Source of the DNA: Nanobdellota archaeon
GTDB taxonomy: Archaea; Nanobdellota; Nanobdellia; Pacearchaeales; GW2011-AR1
Assembly: GCA_030647095.1 (NCBI GenBank)
Contig: JAUSKH010000077.1
Location: 1-32,023, forward strand
Length of the DNA: 32,023 nt
Direction: 5' to 3'
Below are positions 24,454 through 31,521 of this stretch, piece by piece. Made by a program: the position numbers and the translations under genes. The notes beneath the pieces were generated by a model that did not search any database, was not told where the DNA came from, and saw nothing but the letters and a program-made list of their open reading frames with translations. The first letter of the stretch is position 1. The number at the start of each line of letters is the position of its first letter.

Positions 24454-24799
24454 ACCTAAATTCTTATTGGATGAAAATGTTAAGAAAAAATTACTACTAT
24501 TCCTAAAGTCAGAAGAGTATGATGTAGTATTCAAACCGAAAGGACTTTCTAACGGTAAACTAGCAGAGTTCTCTAAATCGGAAGAGAGAGTATTTGTCAC
24601 AAATGATGATGACTTCTTAGGATTTACTAAAGAAAAACTATTCTCACTAGTCTGGATAAGAGTTTCACAGAATAATGAAGAATTGCTGATTGATTCTTTT
24701 TCAAAACTACTCAGAGAGTTAGATTCAAAAGACTTCAAAGGTAAACTCATTGTCTTATATGAAGAAAAATTTGAAGTGACCCAGTTAACAGAAGCGTAA
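24425..24799 (+). CDS. DUF5615 PIN-like toxin
   Basis: 124 residues. KFLLDENVKKKLLLFLK and VFVTNDDDFLGF are the two acidic PIN-like motifs (LDENV, TNDxDF) of DUF5615, a predicted ribonuclease family. It overlaps DUF433. Its last codons and stop (GAA GCG TAA, 24791-24799) coincide with a nine-base word that also follows the second module's toxin stop. The whole module lies antisense within the interrupted minus-strand gene. Confidence 0.8.
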   Translation: MSSLEWKPNKPKFLLDENVKKKLLLFLKSEEYDVVFKPKGLSNGKLAEFSKSEERVFVTNDDDFLGFTKEKLFSLVWIRVSQNNEELLIDSFSKLLRELDSKDFKGKLIVLYEEKFEVTQLTEA

Positions 24800-25015
24800 A
24801 CATTATGCTTCCTATTATCAACCTCAACCTTCCTAATAAATCCTCTAGTACACTCATTCCACCCAATAATTCCTATTTTTTCTTCTCTCATTTTATTCTC
24901 GTTCATTTCCCACTCTATTGTATTATCCATCATTTTAAGTTCTATATCAGACTTATCGAAATATTTATATACACATGAATACTGTGATTTCTGTGTTAAA
25001 CCATTATGGTCAAAA

Positions 25016-25258
25016 ATGCCTAACGTTACAATATCAGTCCCTGAAGATTTAAAGCATAAAATGGATACGTTAAAGACAGTCAACTGGTCAGAAGTATTCA
25101 GAAAAGCAGCAGCTGAATTTATACATAAAATGGCCTTGGTAGAATTTCTGGAAACAAAACTTTCTCGATCCGAATTCACCGAGGAAGATGCACAAAGACT
25201 AGGAGAATCAGCAAAACAGGAAAGATTAAAGAGGTTAAAACAGCAAGGTATAGTATAA
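25016..25258 (+). CDS. Ribbon-helix-helix antitoxin of the VapC-type module
   Basis: 80 residues. PNVTISVPEDLKHKMDTLK and WSEVFRKAAAEF form a ribbon-helix-helix domain; the charged C-terminus (KQERLKRLKQQGIV) is the likely toxin-binding tail. The TATA-like TTTATATAC at 24964 predicts a ~25-nt leader, unlike most genes here. The stop TAA is directly followed by the toxin ATG. Confidence 0.8.
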   Translation: MPNVTISVPEDLKHKMDTLKTVNWSEVFRKAAAEFIHKMALVEFLETKLSRSEFTEEDAQRLGESAKQERLKRLKQQGIV

Positions 25259-25660
25259 ATGAAACTTATACTAGACACCAACTCATTATTCAGTTTTTTC
25301 TGGAGAGGATCACTAGTAACTAAATTACTTCTTAAAGAGCATGAATTATGCTCACCAGAGTTTGCTCTTGAAGAATTAGATAAACACAAATCAGAAATAT
25401 GCAAGAAGACGAAACTATCATCATCAGAGTTTGAAGAATTCAAAACACGGTTAAAAAATGCGGTGAGATTTATTGCATTTTCAGGATACTCCGATAAAAT
25501 ACCTGAAGCATTCGAACTCCTACCAGAACATCCTAAAGATATCGACTTTTTAGCATTATCCTTGAAGATAAGTGCTGCTTTAGTGTCGGATGATAAAGAA
25601 TTATTAAAGCAATCAAAAGTTGAGATATTCAACAAGTCCAGATTATCAGAACTTCTATGA
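25259..25660 (+). CDS. PIN-domain (VapC-type) toxin
   Basis: 133 residues. Acidic PIN residues are visible: D6 in LILDTNS, E39 region in LEELDKHK, D96 in DIDFLAL and D111/D112 in LVSDDKEL. This is the usual quartet for Mg-dependent ribonuclease activity. The start abuts the antitoxin stop (TAAATG). The stop lies 3 nt upstream of GAAGCGTAA (25664-25672), the same word that ends the other module. Confidence 0.85.
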   Translation: MKLILDTNSLFSFFWRGSLVTKLLLKEHELCSPEFALEELDKHKSEICKKTKLSSSEFEEFKTRLKNAVRFIAFSGYSDKIPEAFELLPEHPKDIDFLALSLKISAALVSDDKELLKQSKVEIFNKSRLSELL

Positions 25661-25786
25661 AGCGAAGCGTAAGCCTTATACTTCTCATTCACTCTCATCT
25701 CGCTTCCATATTTTAATTTTATTCTATACAATTCGCCATTCATATTATCGAAATCAGTGTAATCTGTAGGATTCTGCCATTCCATC

Positions 25787-25936
25787 CTAATTTTTACCTC
25801 TTTTTTTGTTGTTCTTCTCATAAAAATCTACTAAATATAAAACCAAATCGTTCTCAGACTGCCGTTTAACAAAATCCAAATCTAGAAGTCTCTGCTTCAC
25901 GCTCTTTTTTATTCTTATAGTTGTATCTTCAGACAT
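25787..25936 (-). CDS. Small ribbon-helix-helix-like protein (49 aa)
   Basis: 49 residues: MSEDTTIRIKKSVKQRLLDL then DFVKRQSENDLVLYLVDFYE and a basic tail. TTIRIKKSVKQRL is an RHH-type N-terminal strand and helix. GGAGGG lies just upstream of the ATG, but TTTAAATATAG (25957-25967) is only 31 nt away, so the leader would be ~5 nt and the Shine-Dalgarno match may be chance. Its stop is 1 nt before the ATG of the interrupted host gene, so it was probably the antitoxin-like or regulatory partner of that gene. Confidence 0.6.
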   Translation of the reverse strand: MSEDTTIRIKKSVKQRLLDLDFVKRQSENDLVLYLVDFYEKNNKKRGKN

Positions 25937-25956
25937 TCCCTCCTTTTAATAAAATA

Positions 25957-26037
25957 CTATATTTAAATGTATTCAAAGTATAATTTGAATATTTAATATT
26001 CGTAAGATACAATATATTCCAAGTATACAAAGTATAC
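25957..26037. promoter_or_regulatory. Promoter and operator-like inverted repeats
   Basis: Upstream of the small RHH gene: TATA box TTTAAATATAG, then ATTCAAA/TTTGAAT (25971-25977 and 25984-25990), the palindrome GAATAT-TTA-ATATTC (25987-26001) and a doubled AGTATAC (26022, 26031). Clustered AT-rich inverted repeats fit autoregulation by an RHH protein. Confidence 0.45.
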
Positions 26038-26075
26038 TAAAGAGAAATGCTCTAATGAGCACCTATAAAAAAAGA

Positions 26076-26762
26076 CTAAATCCATCCTCTTCTTTTTACA
26101 CCTTCTTCAACAATTTGGAACTGCATGTTTTTCTCAGGCAAACTTCTATGCTTTCTCAAATACGCAGTCCTTTTTCCATTTTCATTTTCTAATTCAATTA
26201 AACACTTACACCAATATTTCAAAATATCTCCCCCAACCATTTTGTTCTCATCTTCCCATCTATAAACTTGGTTTGTTATAAGAACTGGAATTTCTTTCTT
26301 TCTTGTAATCTCTGCAAGTATTCTAATCTGTCTTACAAGTTCGGAATTAATTTTTTGTATTTCTTCTTCATTTTTATCTCGCGCATTTGCGAATTCCAGC
26401 CTATATAAGATAGTCATGCTATCAACAACAATCAAACTAACCTGTGCCTTTAAATTTCTAAGCAATTCATCAAAAGCCTTTTTCTGTTCGTTAAAAGTAG
26501 TAGGCTTTAACAAAATAATATTATTTAAAACAGTTTCATACTCTGCTGGAGTTAACTGCTTGACTCTTTCTACACTAAAACCGCCTTCTGTATCAATATA
26601 AATCACCTTATTACCCTTTTCTGCTTGGGACACAGCAGCCAACAAACAAAGATTCGTCTTACCAGTTCCAGGTCCTCCATAAATAACTGTTACAACATCA
26701 GACTCATAACCACCGTAAAGCCATTTATTTAAATCATAACTCCCAGAAGATATTCTTTCCAT
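26076..26762 (-). CDS. radB: DNA repair/recombination protein RadB
   Basis: 228 residues, a short RecA-fold protein without the N-terminal HhH domain of RadA. ISSGSYDLNKWLYGGYESDV, Walker A GGPGTGKT (29-36), YIDTEGGFSVERV and Walker B LIVVDSMTILYRLE (110-123) match archaeal RadB. It is a RadA paralogue thought to act as recombination mediator. TTTAAATAA lies 29 nt before the ATG. Monocistronic. Confidence 0.9.
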   Translation of the reverse strand: MERISSGSYDLNKWLYGGYESDVVTVIYGGPGTGKTNLCLLAAVSQAEKGNKVIYIDTEGGFSVERVKQLTPAEYETVLNNIILLKPTTFNEQKKAFDELLRNLKAQVSLIVVDSMTILYRLEFANARDKNEEEIQKINSELVRQIRILAEITRKKEIPVLITNQVYRWEDENKMVGGDILKYWCKCLIELENENGKRTAYLRKHRSLPEKNMQFQIVEEGVKRRGWI

Positions 26763-26847
26763 AATAAAATAAATAGTAGTTATTATTTAAACATGGGTAT
26801 GTGCAATTGCATGACCTATAACACATTATTTTGCAATTGAACAGACG

Positions 26848-26887
26848 GAGAATCTCATAAATAAGAGAAATAGCTTATGTGATTCTC
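26848..26887. repeat. Intergenic hairpin of the GAGAAT family (copy C)
   Basis: GAGAATC-T-CATAA (26848-26860) pairs with TTATG-T-GATTCTC (26875-26887), twelve pairs and one mismatch. It is preceded by CAGACG, like the CAGACA before hairpin 2 of copy A. Two GCAATTG words (26804 and 26833) form a possible upstream hairpin. The 26763-27013 gap otherwise holds only the RadB promoter. Confidence 0.5.
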
Positions 26888-27013
26888 TGTAATTACCCAG
26901 AACAAATGAATTATGATCTGTATTTTTAAGATTGTTTTATCCCGAAACAAGATTCCCTAGATAAATAAAGTTTAAAAATAGAACTATTACTAATTAATTA
27001 TAGTAAAAACTAC

Positions 27014-27235
27014 ATGAATACTTTTTCATATATCATAAGACCGAAGCGCCAGCAAGATCTTGCCAGTGTAAAAAGGAGTATAGAAAAAGGGATAAAACAA
27101 GCAGATAAATACAAAAAAGCTGGAGACCACAATTTGGATCATAAAAGTCTCCTAGGTAAGCTAAGAGCAAGAGAACAATATAGGGAAGCTATAAGACTAT
27201 ATGAATTCATAGAAGATGAAATAGATGACGTCTGA
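27014..27235 (+). CDS. Hypothetical small charged helical protein
   Basis: 73 residues, strongly charged and helical (SVKRSIEKGIKQADKYKKAG; LRAREQYREAIRLYEFIEDE), ending in acidic EIDDV. Not recognised. The best TATA-like box (TTTAAAAATA at 26971) is 43 nt upstream, so the promoter support is weaker than usual here. The ~175 bp after it (27236-27410) hold no gene I can support. Confidence 0.45.
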   Translation: MNTFSYIIRPKRQQDLASVKRSIEKGIKQADKYKKAGDHNLDHKSLLGKLRAREQYREAIRLYEFIEDEIDDV

Positions 27236-27410
27236 CCTAGAAAATTTCAAGATCTGTCAACTCGTTGCCAAGAAGCACAAGAAAACATAATAACCAGAGC
27301 GGGTGAACTAATTATACCATATGATTATTTTCTTAAGTGGTTTGTATGATCAATAATTAACTTAGAATTTTATTAATTATAGCTCTTCTAACAATTCTTA
27401 ATTCTAACTC

Positions 27411-27665
27411 TTACTTCTTTAAACCCTTAACCAAAACATCAAGGTCGCTCTTAATAGCTGAAACAGCGTCACTCACTTCCTTTTTTACAGTCTTTCCAGA
27501 AGTTTGAATTCTCATCAGCAATGGTTTAGCAGGATGGTCTCTCTTCCAAGCTACAAATTCTGCACCTTGTTTATCAAGGTATACTCTCAATATTTCAGCA
27601 ACAGTAGTATTATCCAACTTAAGCTCCACCTCGTTCTTTTCTTGCTTTAAGATTTCAATATTCAT
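27411..27665 (-). CDS. rpoL: DNA-directed RNA polymerase subunit L (Rpo11)
   Basis: 84 residues, the normal length for archaeal Rpo11/RpoL, which pairs with Rpo3 (RpoD) in the polymerase assembly platform. Diagnostic stretches are VELKLDNTTVAEILRVYLDK, FVAWKRDHP and KPLLMRIQTSG. TTTATAAAG lies 29 nt upstream of the ATG. Transcribed alone. Confidence 0.92.
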   Translation of the reverse strand: MNIEILKQEKNEVELKLDNTTVAEILRVYLDKQGAEFVAWKRDHPAKPLLMRIQTSGKTVKKEVSDAVSAIKSDLDVLVKGLKK

Positions 27666-27685
27666 ACTATTCTTTCTCTAGAATG

Positions 27686-27694
27686 CTTTATAAA
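27686..27694 (-). promoter_or_regulatory. TATA box of rpoL
   Basis: TTTATAAAG on the minus strand, 5' end 29 nt before the ATG at 27665. Confidence 0.6.
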
Positions 27695-27760
27695 GCTTTC
27701 TTGAACTACACATTGTTAGAATAAAAAAGTATAAAAAGTCAAACCTTCTATTAGTTATGT

Positions 27761-28609
27761 ATGGAGTTCACACAAGATTTAATAAATTCGCTTAATAACG
27801 AAGGTAAAAGTTTGTGTATTAGTTCAGAACAAATATCTCAAAAGCTAAATTTATTTTCTCCAAAAGATTTTCCAGAATTTTCCACAAGACTTTACTATTA
27901 CTGGATATCTGGGGAAAAACCAGTTCCTTTATCAGTAGTGCTTCACGTAATGCAAAAAAGGAATATTAAATTTATAAAAATAAAATCCTTCTCCGTGGGT
28001 GGTGGTAATAAAATATCCTTACCAAAAGAAAAGAATATACTATTTTCTTATTTTCTAGGCTTACTTTTAGGAGACGGATGTTTAGTATACTCAAAAAGAA
28101 ACAATTCTAGAGGAACCTATTCAGTACAAATATCCTTTAGAGAAAGAAAAGAAGCTGAAGAAGTCAAAGATTACGTAAATTACTTATTCAATATTAACTC
28201 TTCAATATATAATGAACCCGGATGCTGTAGACTTAACATTTATTCTAAACCCTTAGTTATAATATTAAATAAGAAATATCAAATCCCCTTAGGATTTAAA
28301 TATGCTACAATAACAGTCCCCCTAATAATAAAAAACGGGTACAAAACTCAAAAAAAGGCATTTATCAAAGGGATATTTGATAGCGACGGAAATATGTATG
28401 TTCATAGAGGAAGTAAAACTATCCAAATTCGTCAGAAGTCAGAGCGTTTTATAAAAGAAATAAAAGAAGTTCTCGATTCTTTAGGTTTAAATTTTAAAGA
28501 GCCTTATTATGACAAAGCCAATGGATCTTATGTTATATGGTCTTCAAAAAGAGTTCTTGTGGATAGTTTTATAAAGCAAATTTGTGCTTTCTCTATTGAG
28601 CTCCCGTAG
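27761..28609 (+). CDS. Stand-alone LAGLIDADG (DOD-type) homing endonuclease
   Basis: 282 residues. Two LAGLIDADG helices are visible: FLGLLLGDG (98-106) and FIKGIFDSDG (201-210), each ending in the catalytic acidic residue. The chain is thus a pseudo-dimeric single-chain enzyme. The first ~90 residues look like a helix-turn-helix (SSEQISQKLN) that may add DNA contacts. No intein splicing motifs are present. The stop codon TAG is U8-A9-G10 of the following tRNA-Arg, a 10-nt overlap. TATAAAAAG is 31 nt upstream of the ATG. It may target the tRNA locus or be a captured regulator (inference). Confidence 0.8.
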   Translation: MEFTQDLINSLNNEGKSLCISSEQISQKLNLFSPKDFPEFSTRLYYYWISGEKPVPLSVVLHVMQKRNIKFIKIKSFSVGGGNKISLPKEKNILFSYFLGLLLGDGCLVYSKRNNSRGTYSVQISFRERKEAEEVKDYVNYLFNINSSIYNEPGCCRLNIYSKPLVIILNKKYQIPLGFKYATITVPLIIKNGYKTQKKAFIKGIFDSDGNMYVHRGSKTIQIRQKSERFIKEIKEVLDSLGLNFKEPYYDKANGSYVIWSSKRVLVDSFIKQICAFSIELP

Positions 28610-28714
28610 CTCAGCCTGGATAGAGCACCTGCCTTCTATCGAGAAGCACAACCTTAGACAATCTGTGTTAGCGAAGTAAGCAGGGGGTCGTAGGTTCAAA
28701 TCCTATCGGGAGCG
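28600..28714 (+). tRNA. tRNA-Arg (UCU) with 40-nt intron
   Basis: Acceptor GCTCCCG/CGGGAGC, D arm GCTC...GAGC, T arm GTAGG-TTCAAAT-CCTAT, discriminator G. The anticodon stem CCTGC/GCAGG encloses loop CTTCTAA once the intron (28639-28678) is removed, giving anticodon TCT. CTTC pairs with GAAG and is flanked by 3-nt bulges TAT and TAA: a canonical bulge-helix-bulge at position 37/38. Mature length 75 nt. Confidence 0.9.
28639..28678 (+). other. Archaeal tRNA intron (bulge-helix-bulge)
   Basis: 40 nt between A37 and A38. Both cuts fall after the second base of a 3-nt bulge (TA|T and TA|A) around the 4-bp helix CTTC/GAAG. A CACA/TGTG stem forms inside the intron. Confidence 0.85.
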
Positions 28715-28762
28715 TCTTTGTCTTCCGTAGCGAGCAAGCCCGCAGTGAAACGAGGAGCTGCA

Positions 28763-28885
28763 CAGCAAGAGAAGATCAAAGATAGTTTCGCAGCAAGAGT
28801 GAATCGAAGATAGTTGCTCGTAACAAGAGCAAGTCAAAGATTCTGATTAGTTATCAGCAAGAGTGAATCAAAAATCATTTTCACA
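28763..28885 (+). repeat. Four degenerate tandem repeats after tRNA-Arg
   Basis: The motif CAGCAAGAGTGAATCAAAGA, with variations, recurs at 28763, 28791, 28821 and 28855, spaced 28, 30 and 34 nt. No coding frame or CRISPR-like exact repeat is present. It lies within the 266-bp gap between the two tRNA genes. Confidence 0.55.
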
Positions 28886-28980
28886 GTAAATAAAATCAGA
28901 CATACCATCCAATCATGCATCATTAGTTATCTATTCTAAAAGAAAAGAATTTAAATAACATTCCTTTCTTCTAAAAACAC

Positions 28981-29053
28981 GCGCACGTGCCACAATGGTT
29001 ACTGGGGTCGGTTGCAGCCCGACTTTTTCCAGGTTCGATTCCTGGCGTGCGCT
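28981..29053 (+). tRNA. tRNA-Cys (GCA)
   Basis: 73 nt: acceptor GCGCACG/CGTGCGC, short D stem CCA/TGG, anticodon arm GTCGG-TTGCAGC-CCGAC (anticodon GCA), T arm CCAGG-TTCGATT-CCTGG, discriminator T. No intron. Confidence 0.9.
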
Positions 29054-29104
29054 TTAAAGGATTCGAAGTTATGAGAATCCTTAACAGGACACTATACGAA
29101 CCTA

Positions 29105-29181
29105 CCAGGTTCGATTCACGGAAACTTGTAAAAGTTTACGAATCCGCGGAACGAAGTTCTGCGTGAGCTAACGTGCACTTT
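29105..29181 (+). repeat. Split duplicate of the tRNA-Cys 3' end
   Basis: CCAGGTTCGATTC (29105-29117) repeats the T arm of tRNA-Cys exactly. CGTGCACTTT (29172-29181) repeats the acceptor end and the bases after it (CGTGCGCTTT) with one change. The two parts are separated by ~54 nt containing small hairpins. It may be the remnant of a tRNA duplication or an attachment-site scar. Confidence 0.4.
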
Positions 29182-29230
29182 CATTCTTCTAAAATCATAT
29201 TCAAACAATAAAAACAAACAAGTCAATAGA

Positions 29231-29279
29231 TTTATAAGCCTCAAATTATTCTGGCATCTACCACCAAAAACAAGGAGGT
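29231..29279 (+). promoter_or_regulatory. Promoter and strong ribosome-binding site of the DUF5679 gene
   Basis: TTTATAAGC (29231) lies 53 nt before the ATG, predicting a ~26-nt leader. AAGGAGGTC just upstream of the ATG (AGGAGGT at 29273-29279) is a near-perfect Shine-Dalgarno, unusual in this mostly leaderless window. Confidence 0.65.
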
Positions 29280-29283
29280 CAAA

Positions 29284-29430
29284 ATGGTACAAGGATATTG
29301 TGTAAAAGATAAAAAAATGGTCGAAATGAAAGACCCAAAGGAATCTTTAACTGCAAAAGGAACAAAAATTGCTAAAGGCAAATGTCCAAATTGCGGTACA
29401 ACAGTCTGCCGAATGGGCGGAATAAAGTAA
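29284..29430 (+). CDS. DUF5679 zinc-ribbon-like protein (48 aa)
   Basis: 48 residues: MVQGYCVKDKKMVEMKDPKE, then KGKCPNCGTTVCRMGGIK. It matches the archaeal DUF5679 layout, a small half zinc ribbon (CPNC, with the first CxxC reduced to CVKD here). The intact family normally has YCVKCK; the second Cys of the first knuckle is Asp in this copy, so zinc binding may be altered. Strong Shine-Dalgarno and high conservation suggest a highly expressed, possibly translation- or transcription-linked protein (inference). Confidence 0.8.
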   Translation: MVQGYCVKDKKMVEMKDPKESLTAKGTKIAKGKCPNCGTTVCRMGGIK

Positions 29431-29515
29431 ATATTAAAATATTTTATTTTTAATTTCAAATTAATCTTTAGAAGTAATTAGAATAATTTAAATATAATTG
29501 GTTCGACCACTTTCC

Positions 29516-31021
29516 ATGGTAACTCAGAAAAAAGAATCTATAGAAAAAGAAAGGCCAAAATTAACAATCGATGAATTAGCAACGTTTTGTAAAAGGCGCG
29601 GATTTGTCTATCCTTCTGGTGAGATTTACGGAGGCTTGGGTGGTTTCTGGGATTTTGGTCCAATTGGTGTAGAACTAGCCAACAATGTAAAAAAAGAATG
29701 GTGGAAATTCCATGTTAATCAAAGAGAAGACATGGCTGGTATAGATGGTTCAATTATAACTAATCCAAAAGTATGGGAAGCATCTGGTCACGTCAGCAGT
29801 TTCGTTGATATAGCTGTTGTCTGCAAAAAATGTGGCTATAAATCAAAAGTTGATAAACACGAATTAGGAAAAGTAAGATGTGACAAATGTGGCGGAGAAT
29901 ATGAAAACAAAGGTGAATTCAACCCAATGTTTACAACAGAAGTAGGACCAATAAAAACAGAAGCAATGAAAGCATATCTTAGACCAGAAACAGCCCAGCT
30001 TATTTTTGCTGATTTTCGTTTTGTGCAGGAAAACGCTCGCCTAAAACTTCCATTTGGTATAGCACAAATTGGAAAAGCATTTAGAAATGAAATATCCCCC
30101 CGTGAATTTCTCTTTAGAGCCCGTGAATTTGAGCAGATGGAAATAGAATATTTCATAGCACCTAAAATGAAATGTCCTTACATTAATGAAATTAAAGGGA
30201 TACAAATAGAAATTTACACAGAAGAAATGCAAAAGAAAAATGAAAAATCAAAAAAAATGGATATTCTAAATGCCTATAAAAAAGGCTTAATAAAAACAGA
30301 CTGGCACGCATACTGGATGGCTCTTGAATACAAATGGTTTACCTCTCTTGGTGCAAAATCAGAAAACTTTAGAGCTAGGCAACATACATCAGAAGAAAGA
30401 AGCCACTATGCAATAGATACTTGGGATCTTGAATATAAATTCCCTATGGGCTGGCGTGAACTCCAAGGTTTCGCTAATCGTGGTACTTTCGATTTAACCC
30501 AGCATGAAAAACACTCAAAAACAAATATGAGTATTACGGATCCACAATATGGAAAAGTTCTACCTGAAGTTGTCTGCGAACCAAGTCTAGGAGTTGGAAG
30601 AGCTATTCTAGTATTTATGCTTGATGCCTACGAACTTAATCAAAAAAGGGAGAATATTATTCTTCACCTTCATCCAAAACTATCAACATACAAAGCAGCA
30701 ATTCTTCCAATTGTAAAGAACGAAGAAATGATAAAACTAGCAAAGAATCTAACAAAAGAGTTACAAGAAGAATGGAATATCATATATGATGAATCAGGAA
30801 GTATCGGTCGTCGCTATGCCAGAAACGACGAAATAGGAACTCCTATGTGTATCACCTTAGATGAACAATCACTCAAAGATAATACTATAACTATTAGAGA
30901 CAGAGACACAACAGAACAAGTAAGAGTAAAAATATCTGACCTCCAAGAAATAATTAGAAAAGTCCTAAAGGGAGAAAAGCTCTTAGAACTAGGTAATCTG
31001 GTTAAAACTCGAGTTAAATAA
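29516..31021 (+). CDS. glyS: Glycyl-tRNA synthetase
   Basis: 501 residues from ATG at 29516; a TTG six codons earlier is possible, but TTTAAATAT begins exactly 29 nt before 29516. Class II alpha2-type GlyRS: GGLGGFWDFGPIG near the N-terminus, an inserted zinc-ribbon (CKKCGYK and CDKCGGEY), motif 2 FRNEISPREF, TWDLEYKFPMGWRELQGFAN, motif 3 CEPSLGVGRAILVFM, and a C-terminal anticodon-binding domain (GSIGRRYARNDEIGTPMCIT). All active-site elements are intact. It charges tRNA-Gly and is essential. Confidence 0.95.
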   Translation: MVTQKKESIEKERPKLTIDELATFCKRRGFVYPSGEIYGGLGGFWDFGPIGVELANNVKKEWWKFHVNQREDMAGIDGSIITNPKVWEASGHVSSFVDIAVVCKKCGYKSKVDKHELGKVRCDKCGGEYENKGEFNPMFTTEVGPIKTEAMKAYLRPETAQLIFADFRFVQENARLKLPFGIAQIGKAFRNEISPREFLFRAREFEQMEIEYFIAPKMKCPYINEIKGIQIEIYTEEMQKKNEKSKKMDILNAYKKGLIKTDWHAYWMALEYKWFTSLGAKSENFRARQHTSEERSHYAIDTWDLEYKFPMGWRELQGFANRGTFDLTQHEKHSKTNMSITDPQYGKVLPEVVCEPSLGVGRAILVFMLDAYELNQKRENIILHLHPKLSTYKAAILPIVKNEEMIKLAKNLTKELQEEWNIIYDESGSIGRRYARNDEIGTPMCITLDEQSLKDNTITIRDRDTTEQVRVKISDLQEIIRKVLKGEKLLELGNLVKTRVK

Positions 31022-31025
31022 ATTT

Positions 31026-31289
31026 TTATCTAACAGCATCAAGATTCAAATATTTCAAAAGTTTTTCTGTTACTGGAAGTTTTAATTCATCAACAATAGC
31101 CAATAATCCTGCTCTTTCTCCATGAGTAATTTCTAATAAATTATGATTTTTCGCTCTTGGTAATCCTAAATTATCAGAATCGTTATGAGGTAAGTGATAC
31201 GAATAAAAAACAGTTCCGCCTTTAATAGAATAAATTGCAACAGATGGACCTCTTCCTTGTTCAAACGACCCAATTATAGGAAATAACAT
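31026..31289 (-). CDS. Hypothetical protein (87 aa)
   Basis: 87 residues, not recognised. GPSVAIYSIKGGTVFYSYHL suggests a beta-rich N-terminal half; the rest is helical (LLAIVDELKLPVTEKLLKYL). No TATA box stands 29 nt upstream, so it is probably transcribed with the 45-residue gene 74 nt upstream. The intervening leader contains the hairpin TAACTTTAA/TTAAAGTTA (31329-31337 and 31351-31359). Its stop lies 4 nt from the convergent glyS stop. Confidence 0.55.
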   Translation of the reverse strand: MLFPIIGSFEQGRGPSVAIYSIKGGTVFYSYHLPHNDSDNLGLPRAKNHNLLEITHGERAGLLAIVDELKLPVTEKLLKYLNLDAVR

Positions 31290-31328
31290 TAATAATCGGA
31301 AAAAAGAAGTTATTTCCTAGATAGGGGC

Positions 31329-31359
31329 TAACTTTAAAGAAGTCCGAAAATTAAAGTTA
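31329..31359. repeat. Hairpin between two small minus-strand genes
   Basis: Nine-base perfect stem, TAACTTTAA with TTAAAGTTA, 13-nt loop. It could be an attenuator or processing site between the 45- and 87-residue genes. Confidence 0.45.
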
Positions 31360-31363
31360 ATCA

Positions 31364-31501
31364 CTATAAATACCTATCATTAATACTATCTAATACTTTA
31401 AGAATCTTAGCACTATCTAAATGTTCTGCTGAAACGGAATCGCTCACATCTGGACAATTTGAGTACTTAAAATGAAACGCTTTGTAGTTAGTACTTGCCA
31501 T
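31364..31501 (-). CDS. Hypothetical small protein (45 aa)
   Basis: 45 residues: MASTNYKAFHFKYSNCPDVS, then DSVSAEHLDSAKILKVLDSI and a short tail NDRYL. No family recognised. Support comes from TTTATATAT whose 5' end is exactly 29 nt before the ATG, the window's rule for real genes. One cysteine; no membrane segment. Likely first gene of a short operon with the 87-residue protein. Confidence 0.6.
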   Translation of the reverse strand: MASTNYKAFHFKYSNCPDVSDSVSAEHLDSAKILKVLDSINDRYL

Positions 31502-31521
31502 TTTATTTCTCTTTTCTCAAT

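Larger units (their letters stand above)
23947..25785 (-). pseudogene. Host gene apparently split in three by two toxin-antitoxin modules
   Basis: Three plausible coding fragments share one minus-strand frame. Fragment 1 (25785 to ~25666) is MEWQNPTDYTDFDNMNGELY and onward to KYKAYA. Fragment 2 (~24969-24800) holds KYFDKSDIELKMM, EEKIGIIGWNECTRGFIRK and ends KHNVYAS. Fragment 3 (~24183-23947) holds KHYDVEVFDKPRTEMHGF and ends GEDVKW. Between them the frame only reads the antisense of the plus-strand toxin-antitoxin genes (serine-rich, unlikely protein). Joined, they give roughly 175 residues. The frame stays open throughout, but a 600-residue product seems improbable. Fragment 1 starts one nucleotide after the small RHH gene stop, an operon arrangement. 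Function unknown. Confidence 0.45.

Noticed and set aside
23947-25821. A continuous 624-residue minus-strand reading frame
   Set aside because: Most of it is antisense to four well-supported toxin-antitoxin genes and reads as serine-rich, non-protein-like sequence. Only three segments look coding, so I annotated a split host gene instead, starting at 25785.
25937-25944. A Shine-Dalgarno site (GGAGGG) deciding the start of the small RHH gene
   Set aside because: The TATA box position implies a leader of only about five bases, so the site may be outside or at the very end of the transcript; the match may be chance.
27226-27292. A 21-codon frame overlapping the stop of the 73-residue gene
   Set aside because: Too short, no family and no separate evidence of translation.
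28763-28885. A CRISPR array
   Set aside because: The repeats are degenerate, short and unevenly spaced, without distinct spacers, and no cas gene is in the window.
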